DNA from: Paroedura picta
Lineage: Eukaryota > Chordata > Lepidosauria > Squamata > Gekkonidae
Assembly (NCBI RefSeq): GCF_049243985.1
Contig: NC_135369.1
Location: 26,768,765 to 26,832,764, forward strand
DNA length: 64,000 bases
Direction of reading: 5' to 3'
In this document: positions 1-26,544 of the stretch, piece after piece
Numbering within the stretch: position 1 is the first letter of the stretch
Layout: each line of letters begins with the position of its first letter
Translations under genes and position numbers: made by a program
The notes under the pieces: model-generated
What the model saw: only the letters and a program-made list of their open reading frames with translations
What the model was told of the DNA's origin: nothing
Databases searched by the model: none

Positions 1-3000
1 GCCACCAAGTCCTTACTGTCCTGCTGTTTAGGGCAACCACTGGAACTGGTCAGGCGGTAGGTAGGCCCCTATCCCTGGGGAGTTGTACACTAGTCACTCT
101 TAGGTTCTTGAGCGTAGGGAAGGGGATGTGGGATCGCACGCCCCACCAAAAGGATGGCCCTTCCATATGGCCTGTGGCACAAAAGGGAAGTCACGTAGCT
201 CCCTCTGTGACCCCCACTGGGCATGAATACTGGATGGCTCTCGTTATGTGTCCGTTACCTGGATGGCTCTGGTAGCTTCTCACTGTTCAGTCGCCTTGAG
301 AGATTCTGGAGAAAGAAAGAGAAGTCAGGAGGGAGACAGCACACAAACAATGCAGCCCAAGCACTTGGCTTAGGAAGGCTCTGGGTTCTTTCAGCTGTGA
401 AGAGCAAAGAGGTAGGTACAGGGTCAGGGGGTGGGTGGGCAGGCAGCTGGATCTTGGGGCAGGGGCAGAGAATACAAGCCAAGGCTCATGTTAGTTGGCA
501 AATGCAGCGCTGTCCTTGGCCTGGCAACTACCTGCCCCTCGCAGATCAAGGCTACAGTACTGCTCTTGGATTCATCCAGAGGAGAGCTATCTGCAACCTG
601 GTCTTGTAAAGCAGCCCCCACCCCCTTCTCTCCATTTACCTGGAGCAGCGCCAGGCTGCATGGTGGAGGGGCATGTAGCTCCTCTCGGGAATGCTCTGCC
701 TTTTGCAGACCACGGCAGGCCACTGCTAAGGTATTTGCCTTATTATCCCCAAGTAGTCCACGATGGCCAGACCCTGTATGATCAATGAGAGTGGGAAGCT
801 AGCGTCATCCCCATTTGTGATAGGGCCAAGATTACAGTACATACAATAGTCTCAGAGCAGAAGAGCTGCTTGGGCCAAGAGAGACCAAAATGTACGTAGG
901 GTCATACTTCTTGATGCCCCCTAGAAATCCGATATCCCAACGTATCGTATCATATTCCCCAACTACACCCACATTCACTTCGGTCAGATAGCATTTAGCT
1001 TTAGCCTCTTGCAATGAGCACAGGAAGTTCTCACTGGATGGTATAAGGCTATGCTGGAGGAGGCATTCCCTGGTGATCTTGAGTGAGTGACTGACCCCTT
1101 CCCCCTATGATAGACTAACAAGCCACCAGCTGTGGGAAAAGTTCCCTGGAAAGTACAATCAGAATGTACTGTCTGAACACAGTCCTCTCCCCTACCGCAT
1201 TGTGGTGCAATAGCAGAATGCTCTAAACTGGCTCACGGAAACAGTATCTTTCAGCTGGCCCTTCTTTTGCCAGTGCCAAGACTGTGGCAGTTTTCCTCCT
1301 CTGCATGGTGCTGCTTGCAGGTTTCTTGAGCCACTCTAGGGCTGGGCCTGTGAAAGGCAAGAGCCAACTCCACCTGCTGCTCACTGCTACTTGCATGCTT
1401 GTCTCCTGACAGTGATCACTGGAGGCCCTGGCCTTTGCCACCTGGACAGTACAGCCAGTCCTGTTCTTGAGTTTGAGACTGTGTGGGAAAACACTGAAAT
1501 AAGGGACATTAAGGCCTCCTTCAGAAGACTGATGGACAGCTAGTTTAGCAAAGATGCCATTGCTGGAGCTGAAGTGCAAAGCGCTGCTCTGTTGGCCTTT
1601 AGGCATGTTTATGGCTCCCCATACTGTGTGGTGGTTTCACTTCCCAGGGTACAGTTCCCTCCTGGAAAAAGCTAGGCTGGTCCATAGCCATTCCAGCTCC
1701 TCCAGGATGTTTCTTGCAAGTCCTTTCCGTTTTCAGGGTTCTTCCACCAGAGACAAGTTAAAGGAAGTGGATGATGAGCACTCTTTTGCCTGTATCACTT
1801 GGAAACCTACTGTCCAGAGCTCAGGCACCTCTGCATGCCCAGGACTGGCTCTTCTCTTAAACAAGAGGCATTATAACAAACTTTTTTTTTGGGTGGTGGG
1901 GATTTTGTCCACTTGGAGAGGCTGGGGAGATTAATGTATCTGCAATAATATGTTTGATTCATGAACTGGTTAGGCTGGCCCTGAGAGCCCAGCTCTGTAA
2001 TACTGCACAGAGAGCTGAAGGCAGCGCAAGTTCCCCCTTCCTAAAGGGACACGGTCCGTGCCCCCACTTAGGAGTGTTCAGCCCTGCTGAGATTGCACTG
2101 CTCCAAAAGCCACTAGGATCCAGCCTGCATCATACCCCGAAAGTCCCAACTCTTCCTTAATGGAAGGTCATCCCCCACAGAAGGTCCCTCTGAGTTTGGG
2201 CACATTGTGTAGCAAGGTGGAAACTAAAAAAAAGACTGGATGATGGGTTCCCATGTAATTATCTGTTTAAATTGTCACACTTTTTAGCCAAGTATTGCTC
2301 CCACTTGTTTAAAAAAGTATGGAAAAAAAATTCCTCTCAGTCAAACAAATTTGAGCCTACAATCGGAGCAACTGAGCCAATAGGAAGCCTTGATCTCAGC
2401 AAAGCAAGGGAATGGTGTGTGTCTCCTGCAGACTTGACTTGAAGACTTTAAACACCTCTGAAAGACCTGGCTTTCTCTTTAAAACTGCTCCAGCACTTCT
2501 TTTACTACGTCGTCTGGCAGCAAGGTAGGGAAGGCTCTGGGAGACTGCAGTTCACACCACCACTCTGCTTACAGATCACAAGCTGGGAAGCAGAATTAAA
2601 TCGCATTACGCTGTCCACTCTCTGGCACCCCAAGGGGTTCATTTATGACTGGAAGCCCAGGGGCAGAATCCACTTTGACAAGACCTGTGTGGTTCTTGCC
2701 AGACCAGCATCAGGGAGTCACACTTCAAAGTTCCCGCATGACGGCTGAACAGAACATGAGGCAAAGGCAGATGCCTCCCTGGGCTCTTGCAATCATGGCT
2801 GCCTGAGGTGGCCAGTGCCGCGGATGGAAGGGGTGCCGGCGACACTGGCCGCCTCGGCCTTCTGTGATCACCGGAGCTGCCACACGCAACCCTTGCGCCA
2901 TTAGGAAGGTGGCGGCAGCCCCTGGGAAAAGGGGCGATCGACCCCCCCCCCCCGGGGGCCATGACCCCCAGGTTGAGAATCGCTGTGCTAGGGGAACACA

Positions 3001-3392
3001 GGCCAGCAGGAGTACTATGAGCGATGCCCTGTACTCTGTAAGAAAAACTGCAGCTGCAGAGACAGTGTATGGCTGTGCTCCATACATTTACAATTAGGCA
3101 GCCTCGCACAACCATGTTCTGTGTGTGCACTAGGCAGGGGGAACGGGACTGGAGTGGCCGGCTGAGTACACAACACCAAGCAGGCATGCAGCCTGTAGCC
3201 CTTTGGCTTCCCTTGTGGCTGATTTACCCAGACGGCGGCAAATCTGGAGCGGCTGTGGCAGAGAGGCAGTCTTTGGCCACAGAAAGAGAGCACGGGTACA
3301 CATAAGCAGGGGATGGGATACAAACCTGACCCGCTGAGAGTGGCTGTGAGGGGGCAAGAGCCGAGGCTAGGAGGCAGCTGGATGCTGCTCAC
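1..3392. other. AGBL5 downstream or final intron; no certain exon
   Basis: The missing AGBL5 C-terminal exons and OST4 were looked for here on the minus strand and not found. A 127-codon minus-strand open frame at 1223-1606 and a 60-codon one at 832-1014 resemble nothing I know. The only repeat I could suggest is a hAT-like fragment near 2780-2985. Confidence 0.5.
2780..2985. mobile_element. hAT-like non-autonomous fragment
   Basis: The right end reads GGTTGAGAATCGCTG, the outward form of the CAGCGATTCTCAACC hAT-type terminus, preceded by a CCATGACCCCC stretch. The interior is GC-rich. No matching left terminus is visible, so the left limit is a guess. Confidence 0.4.
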
Positions 3393-19556
<16,164 letters not shown>

Positions 19557-20279
19557 AACCTCGCTGCCAGCAGAAGGGGTTCATCCTCCTCTCTGCGGCA
19601 GGTTGTTACAAGGGATTCCTATGGAGCAGGAAAGGAGCAGTCACTTTTGGCATCCAAAGAGCTCGATTTCCAGAGAGAAGAGGAGAGCCACTTGCTCTCC
19701 CCTATCTCAGAAAAGAGAAGTGATATTAAAGACAACAGAAGAAGAAGAGCCTGTTTGGAACCTACACATCGCAGCAACCTCCTCTCCCTGAAACACCTTC
19801 CCAGAGCACAATGCTGCGAAGACAAATCCTACCTAGGTGTGACAAATATGCAAATGAGAACCTGAAGAATACTATTAACAAGGTTCCACACTGCCATGCA
19901 AATAAACCGGGAGGGTCCTCCCCTGCTCAGAGCAGTAAGTTTCCAAGGCACCCTGTTATGCGACCGCTCCTCATTGCCCTGATTCTCCTGCATAGAAAGC
20001 ATCATTCAAGGTGGCGCAGTTAAGTAGTTGGGAAAAAAGTACGGGTAGCCTTTCCATTCAATGGGAGCATCTCACATTGCCCCACACCGAAGCCAGAAAG
20101 ACACTTGTGAGCCACGAGGCAAGCGTCTAACCAAGGGGACTCGCACCCTTCCCTCAGCATAGTTACCAGGGGAGTCGCCTAATGAGGGTGCCAGGAAGAA
20201 GCAGGGCCTCAGGCAGGCGAGGGGCTCCAGCAGCTGCCTAGGGAGACCTGAGGGGCTACAGTCACTGAAGGGTCAGAAC

Positions 20280-20900
20280 CCAGCCCCGCCCCGCGGTCTG
20301 CTGGACACACTGCAGGCGCTCAAAGGCCACCCAGACTCAGGAGAGGGGTCCTCCCACGGGAAAAGGTGACATTTGTAGGCCTGCTGCCAGGGGCGAACCC
20401 CGGCCCCGAGGCGGCCCACCTCTCCCGCTGGTTGAGGCGCTCAAGCGGGAGAGGCGTGGCCACCGGCCAGGACACGCCCCGTGATTGCCTATATTTGCAT
20501 ACAGGCCCAAGAGGAGGGGGTGGATGTGGCGAAGTCTTGGCCGCCCGCCCGCCCAGCCTGCCCTCCTCCCGCTTCCACGCTGAAGCCGACCTGCTCCACT
20601 GCCGCCGCCGCCGCCAGAGGTCCGGGCCCGGCCAGTCCTACCTTTGCTCCACTACCTAGGCAACAAGAATGCGGCTGCTTATTGGTGGGCGAACACTTTT
20701 TGAAGCAACTCGCCCGGCCATTGGCCGGCGGGTTTTCTCCATAGCAACGAGACGCACCATTGGCTGGTCGCGTCCCTACCATGGCGACGAGACGGTTTGG
20801 TTGCCACGGGGAACGGAAGGAGGCGGGTTCGGCAGGGCTGCTGAAGTGCCACACCTTGTATGGCACGTGACGGAGCCGGAAAAGGGATGACGTCGATGAG
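20280..20900 (-). promoter_or_regulatory. AGBL5 GC-rich promoter with RFX-type and CCAAT motifs
   Basis: This is a CpG-rich block directly upstream of the AGBL5 start exon. CCAAT boxes in the gene's orientation occur at 20681-20685, 20720-20724 and 20759-20763, exactly 39 bases apart. RGYAAC half-sites of the RFX X-box occur at 20659-20664, 20704-20709 and 20743-20748, with a near full X-box (GTTGCC-ACG-GGGAAC) at 20800-20814. RFX and NF-Y commonly co-bind promoters of ciliary genes, which suits a tubulin deglutamylase. The start site is inferred only. Confidence 0.65.
20642..20690 (-). other. AGBL5: Candidate noncoding first exon of AGBL5
   Basis: A donor AAAG|GTAGGAC lies at 20642/20641 just inside the promoter block. 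Human AGBL5 also begins with a noncoding exon. The 5' limit is arbitrary. Confidence 0.35.
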
Positions 20901-20984
20901 CTGGGGAGGGGCCTAATGTGGTCCTTGCGTTATTTTATTATTGTATTAGATTAGATATTATGTATATGCGTTATACGTAAGTTT

Positions 20985-21050
20985 CCAATGTAAATCACTC
21001 TGAGCCGAAAGGGAGGGCCGCTGAATGAATGAATGAATGAATGAATGAAT
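20985..21050 (+). repeat. L2-type tail with GAAT microsatellite
   Basis: AATCACTCTGAGCCGAAAGG followed by seven TGAA/GAAT units. Confidence 0.6.
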
Positions 21051-21207
21051 GACGGCGACTGATCCTTTACACGTTAAACGCTGCAAAATACAGTTCTTCC
21101 TCCAGGCATTTGGTTGAGGTCAGCGCGGGCGCGTGTTACTTGTCCTTATTCTCCGGACTTCGGATCAAACAAAAAAGGAAGCTTACTCAAATTTCCCAAG
21201 CGCTGGC

Positions 21208-21360
21208 AGCTAAGTTTGCGTCCAGTGGCACCTTTAAAAGCATCAAAGTTTAATACTGGGTATAATTTTTCGTCTGCATGCACATTTCTTCAGATATATG
21301 ACTGCAGGGGCACGAATGGTTATAGCTACATTAAAACCTGTTGGTCCTAAAGATGCCACC
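21208..21360 (+). repeat. Dispersed repeat (CACCTTTAA type)
   Basis: CAGTGGCACCTTTAAAAGC, then CTGCATGCACATTTCTTCAG. A second copy begins at about 63910, running into the window edge. I do not recognise the class with confidence. Confidence 0.45.
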
Positions 21361-21673
21361 GGACTCAAACACGGCTACGCACCTGAATCTTTCTTCCTGG
21401 GAAGCAAGATCCATTTATCTCGGTGCATCCTACAAGAGGACATTACTGCAAAGCTGATGGCGTCCTTGCCGCTCATTCATGTCCAAAAAGACTGCCCTTC
21501 CGCGAGGCCCCTTCTCGCTTGCTCGCTCTGAAAAGGAGAGTTCCTCGCTACCAACATACGACAGTTTTCTGCCTTCAAGCGGAGCTCAGATGAACCTTCC
21601 TCAGCCTGGTTCGGGGAAGGTGAATGTTCTACACTTAATTAAAGCTGCCCGACTTAATTTTTGAAAATAATTC

Positions 21674-21677
21674 AAAA
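21674..21677 (-). terminator. Pol III terminator of tRNA-Ala
   Basis: A TTTT run on the minus strand 11 bases past the tRNA 3' end. Confidence 0.75.
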
Positions 21678-21687
21678 TCCAACCCAC

Positions 21688-21760
21688 TGGAGGATGCGGG
21701 CATCGATCCCGCTACCTCTCGCATGCTAAGCGAGCGCTCTACCATTTGAGCTAATCCCCC
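21688..21760 (-). tRNA. tRNA-Ala (anticodon AGC)
   Basis: This 73-base gene starts GGGGGATTAGCTCAAATGG (A box) and folds as a complete cloverleaf. The acceptor stem GGGGGAT pairs with ATCCTCC. The anticodon loop CTTAGCATG contains AGC. The T arm contains the B box GGGATCGATGCC, and the discriminator base is A. There is no intron. A TTTT Pol III terminator follows 11 bases downstream (21677-21674). The sequence matches my memory of a human tRNA-Ala-AGC gene that lies just upstream of AGBL5. Confidence 0.97.
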
Positions 21761-22169
21761 TGACTGTTTTAGACTGCTGCTGAACTGACCTAAAGCTTCT
21801 CTCCAGCAGGGGGCGAACAAACCCAAATCAACAAAGAATCTCCTTGGCGAAACACGTGAAGCGCCCCAGCCAATCTTCTACTCACCCAGGGTTGGGCGTG
21901 GCTCAGGAAAGGGTTTGCCTACCGGATTGTGCCAGATGGCCACTGCCAGCTTCGCTCCTCATTAGTGGAAGTTTTCCTGCTCTTTTTAGAGATAAATGAG
22001 GAGAATATTTGTTACCTCCTGGACCTTCCAGCTCAGCCACGCCCCAGGCTGGGGTTCACACCTGCCTGAATACTTCCAGGTGAGCTTTGCTCCCCACTGA
22101 AGGATACACGTGTGGCCTGTGCTTAGATGCACGGTGCTCATCCACGACACAAAATCCATCATTTTAGAT

Positions 22170-22305
22170 CAGGGGTAGTCAAACTGCGGCCCTCCAAATG
22201 TGCATGGACTACAATTCCCAGAAGCCTCTGCCAGCATTTGCTGGCAGGGGCTTCTGGGAATTGGAGTCCATGGACATCTGGAGGGCCGCAGTTTGACTAC
22301 CCCTG
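22170..22305. mobile_element. Full-length 136-bp foldback hAT MITE
   Basis: CAGGGGTAGTCAAACTGCGG at the left is mirrored at the right end (CCGCAGTTTGACTACCCCTG). The arms pair almost throughout. The perfect 8-bp target duplication TTTTAGAT occupies 22162-22169 and 22306-22313, the hAT signature. Confidence 0.95.
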
Positions 22306-22983
22306 TTTTAGATAATCAGCCATCTGCCTAAAACCTCCACTTGACAGCTCTAGAAAGTGTGTATTTAGGATAGTCCTCGTGGAAGCCTCTTACCTCTTGG
22401 ACTCAAGACATTGATGATTTTGTTCTTGCTGTCAAGTCACAGCCTGCAGTGTTTATTTTATTTTTCGTTTTCTAACCTGCCCCTCTCCAGAAAGGAGAAT
22501 AATCTCACACAATCAAACTTTGAAAAGCTTAAAATTAAGCTCAGAGGTGGTTTGCCTGTGGAGTCCCTGGTATTTCCCATCCAAATCTTTACTAGGGATA
22601 GATCCTGCTTAGTATGCAACCCAGGGTACCTTGCACCAGTGCTGCGAGTCAATTTTAGGGACAGAAGAGGCGACTGGAACTCAGGGTCTCTGAAACAGAC
22701 TGCAGGGGCCGAGTCTCAGGGCTGCAGGCAAATAAATGCATCCCAGTCTCACATGGTGCTGAGCTGCCGTCCTCTGACAAGAGCGCACCAGCCTCTGTCC
22801 TGCCCTCCTCTCCCCCTTATCCTTCTTGTTCCTATGGATTCTTCCTCAGTTCTGAAAACTAACATAATTCTGAGAAGCATCCCAGATAGGAGGCCTGGTC
22901 AAAAAAAATAGCAACTTCACATTAATAAAAGAGCAGTCAAAACTTCAAGGGCAAGTAGCAGATCTAGATGATGACAGGAATGC

Positions 22984-23694
22984 TTATTTAATTTATTTAT
23001 TTATTATATTTATATACTGCCCTCCCTGGAGGCTCAGAGTGGTTTACATAAAATGTAGAAAACAATACAAGAAACAATCCATAACATATAGATAACCACA
23101 ACATTAATACTATTAACACGATAATTGTGACAATGGTAACAGTGCAAACAGGTCTAGGAGCAGAATGTATTGGTGGATTTCTGGGAGGGAGGGAGGGAGC
23201 AGGGGCCCTGCAGATGTTGGTTATGCCTGGTCTCAACCAAATGCCTGGCGGAAGAGCTCCCTTTTGCAGGCCCTCTCCTATTGCAACCTTCTGTCCACAA
23301 CCCCTTATATTCCGGCATCAATGAGGCGGCGAGCTAGAAGCTCATGATCAACTGTGTCAAACGCTGCTGAGAGGTCTAGTAATACCAGCAGTGTTGACCT
23401 ACCTCGGTCCAACTGGCGATGGAGGTCGTCTGTCAGGGCAACTAGCGCCGTCTCTATCCCATGGCCAGGCCAGAAGCCTGACTGGGATGGGTCTAGGACC
23501 GAAGCTTCTTCCAGGTATTCTGTCAGTTGGTTTGCGACTGCCCTTTCTACCATCTTCCCCAGAAATGCTAGGTGCAAAACGTGTCGGTAGTTATGAGGCT
23601 CTTGCGGGTCTATAGAATTTTTGTCAGCAGCAGACGTACCGCTGCCTCTTTCAATCCCTCCAGGGATTTTCCCATTGTGGTTCAATAACTTCAT
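22984..23694 (-). mobile_element. L2/CR1-clade LINE fragment with reverse transcriptase
   Basis: Minus-strand translation at 23305-23694 contains reverse transcriptase motifs (FLGKMVERAVANQLTEYL, QSGFWPGHG, LLDLSAAFDTVDH). The 3' tail toward 22984 has CACTCTGAGCCTCC and TAAATAAATAAAT. Sequence corresponding to the C-terminal half of the RT is missing between body and tail, so the copy is dead. Confidence 0.8.
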
Positions 23695-23764
23695 TTATAC
23701 CCTGCCTTTCTCCCACAGTTGGAACCCCAGGCAATTTACACCATTCTCCTCTCCTCCATTTTAG

Positions 23765-24038
23765 CTAGTGTGTTGTGGTGTTTGAGAAAGTAAGTGGCAG
23801 AAATGCTGTCTGAAGCTGTCTGTCCATGAGATTGGGAGTTCGATCAAGGTTGACTCAGCCTTCCATCCTTCCGAGGTCGGTAAAATGAGTACCCAGCTTG
23901 CTGGGGGGTAAACGGTAATGACTGGGTAAGGCACTGGCAAACCACCCCGTATTGAGTCTGCCATGAAAACGCTAGAGGGCATCACCCCAAGGGTCAGACA
24001 GGACCTGGTGCTTGCACAGGGGATACCTTTACCTTTAA
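23765..24038 (+). repeat. Sauria-type SINE
   Basis: It has a degraded tRNA-like head with B box GGGAGTTCGATC. The body contains AGGTCGGTAAAATGAGTACC and GGCACTGGCAAACCACCCC. The BovB-like 3' end is CAGGGGATACCTTTACCTTT. A better copy lies at 29752. Confidence 0.85.
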
Positions 24039-24519
24039 TAGTCTAGAACCAATCCCCGTAATTCACTGAGCATGGGACCCACTGAGCTGCAAGCACCCAA
24101 CATGCTCCCTTGGAATCCTCCATGTGACAGGCAGGGGGAAGGCGGGGTTATAACCACACAGATGTGAAGGCCAGAACAGTGCTAAAGGCAGGAAACACAA
24201 GCCCAGCCCAGGGGGAAGGTTACCGTCTACCCCTGCGGAACTTTAAAACCGAAATGTCATCCATTTGGAGGAAATGGCAGCATGAAGACAGGGCACCCTG
24301 GTTCCTGCTTCTCTGCATGTACACTGAGATCAGGAGGATTTGGTTGGCTAGGGTGCCTGCATTGCTCTGAGCCCAGGGCTTGGTTCCCCATCCCCACTAT
24401 GGTTGAAAATATTATCCTCGTCCACCCACCACAGCTACCCTTAGGCCCATCTCTTCCCTGGGCTCTGAGTTAATGCAAAACCCCCCAAAAAAACCCCAAA
24501 AGAGCACCATGCCTGCACA

Positions 24520-24720
24520 TTTTTTTGTAATCCGGGTTTATTACTGCTTATTGTATGTTCCACTACAACGTTTTTCAGTCTTACTGTTCTTGCTTTTACA
24601 GTATCATACTGTGTTTCGGTGTCACGTTCTCGGATGTTGACAGTTCTGTGTCTTATACTGTTCTTACTGCATTTTGGAAGTTGCAATCCACCTCGAGTCT
24701 CAGTAGATAATAAATACATT
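24520..24720 (+). repeat. Degraded L2-type LINE tail
   Basis: A T-rich stretch ending CAATCCACCTCGAGTCTCAG and AATAAATAC, resembling the LINE tails elsewhere in the window. Confidence 0.4.
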
Positions 24721-24929
24721 TCATGCACATTGAATGAGAAAGAAAGGAGGAAAGGCAGCAAGCCAACCTCTGAAAGGATCGTGAATAGGGGACAGAGGAT
24801 TTGGGGGGCAGGCTTAAGGGGAAAGAAACTGGGGACTCCAGTATAGAAAGATGGGGTAAAAAAGGGGACGTGGTGCAGCTCAAGGGGCTGGCGCAAGGGG
24901 CAAAGACAGACAACATGAAGGCAAGGATT

Positions 24930-26417
24930 GTTAATGAAATAGATTTTCCTTTATTGCACATGACGAGAGTGTCACATAACGGTCATGACTTGGCCCCATT
25001 ACCTTTGGAATTCCTACTGAGTCGAGGAGAACAGCCCATGACCACAAGGGCAGACAATGTGCTTCTCCCAAGTCCTGCTCTAACACCCTCCCCCCCCCTC
25101 CCCAGCACACAAATCCACACCTGAGTCTGGCAGGGCACGCAGCACCTGAAGTGCACTGAGCGGCAGGCCCGGCCTGCTAGCAGGCAATCCTGACACGCTA
25201 CGGAGGAACGTGCTGCACTGTTTAAAAGACGCTTCCTCTAGCCCTTTATTTCCCTCGAGCAAATCCATCATGACTTGGTTCCTACCCATTCATTTCAAGG
25301 AGGGGAGAGGAACGCCCAAGCAGTATCCATGCCACAGTGTGCAGGCAGCCACAAGGCCATGCTCACACTGACGAATCCACAGGGCACCAACCATGGCAAC
25401 ATCCTTCCTCCCCACCAGAAGGGCAACACTTAACTTAGGAGCGGAGAGGGGAGGGGATTTAAAAGCAGACTCAGAAAACGCTATTAACACAAACCACTCC
25501 CACATCCGTCACTGTGAGAACTGTCCATTTCCGTAAGTGCCTGTGGAGGATGGGACTGCTGCTCCTCCAGTACTCGCAAGCTTCTCTCCAACACAATGAA
25601 GATGAGCAACCCGCTTCTCCCTTCCCCCTAGGCTTCATGTGGTTCTCATTCCTATTCATGGGGCTGAAGAGTTACCCAGCCTCAACCACTAGCCCCGACC
25701 CCCTGCTTCCTGGGTGCACAAAAAGGCCAAGGCAGCACTTGGAGGGAGAAGAAGCAGAGGCTCAGAATCCTTGATTCCATCACATGGGAGTTGCTGGCCA
25801 CACCAAGTTCACCACTGACCAGTGGGAAGCAGGGAGAGGCAAGTCTGGGACGCTGTGCACAAAGCCCTTCTCCCAGAGGACAAGGAGATGGGAGGGAGAC
25901 TAGCAGGAGAAGATCACAAGCAAACACCAGACCTTGGGAGTGGCTTCAGGGACAGAGGGAGAAGAACATAGTTTCAGGAATGGGATCTCCATGCATAAAA
26001 TGGCAGAGAAGACCACGGTCCCATTTACCTGGGATAATGACACTGAATAGTTTTTACTTCGGTAGGAGAGAGGCGATGCTTTTTGGCTGGCACTTCTGCC
26101 TTGAACACAGCCAGAGAGACAATTGTTTGGGCTGTGCGCTGTTGTCTCAAAACCTGTTGCTGATACCATGATCCTGCAGCCAACCGCTAAGCAACAGGAC
26201 TGACCGACAAGAAGAGGGCAGCTAAGGCCTGAGTGCAGAACAGAGAGAACTGGCCTGCCAGCCCAGTGGGTTTGGAGTCCGGAAGGCCCAGGCAGAGCAG
26301 GGCTTTACAGCAGGCAGTGGCCCCCAACCCTGAGGATCGGCACTGAGAACAAACAGTTGGCACTCTCTGCCATCCGTCCCTGGCAGCAACCCAAACCTCC
26401 TGCCCAACTCCTGGGTC
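24930..26417 (-). other. TMEM214: TMEM214 3'UTR
   Basis: It runs from the TGA at 26420-26418 to a polyadenylation signal AATAAA on the minus strand at 24955-24950. Cleavage is probably near 24930. It is about 1.5 kb long and no repeats are visible in it. Confidence 0.7.
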
Positions 26418-26544
26418 TCAGTGGCTGGAGACAATGGCCAAGGCCCAGTTCTTGATGGCAACGGTTGTGTCCTGGAGGTACATCCAAGAGGAATGGGTGA
26501 AGCTCGCCAGCTGTCTTCTCAAGCAGTCCCAGGACCCTTCACCA
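26418..26544 (-). CDS. TMEM214: TMEM214 last coding exon
   Basis: GEGSWDCLRRQLASFTHSSW, then MYLQDTTVAIKNWALAIVS and stop TGA. It matches the human C-terminus. The acceptor is TCCTCCTAG. Confidence 0.95.

Noticed and set aside
495-790. Plus-strand segment reading ATVLLLDSSRGELSA after a plausible CAG acceptor, faintly like mu-crystallin
   Set aside because: Only about 15 residues resemble the family, no good donor follows, and the rest of the protein is not found nearby. Chance similarity is likely.
832-1014. Minus-strand open frame containing GEYDTIRWDIGFLGG
   Set aside because: Short, not preceded by ATG and not recognised.
1223-1606. 127-codon minus-strand open frame downstream of AGBL5
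   Set aside because: No resemblance to the AGBL5 C-terminus or any protein I know, and no convincing splice or start context.
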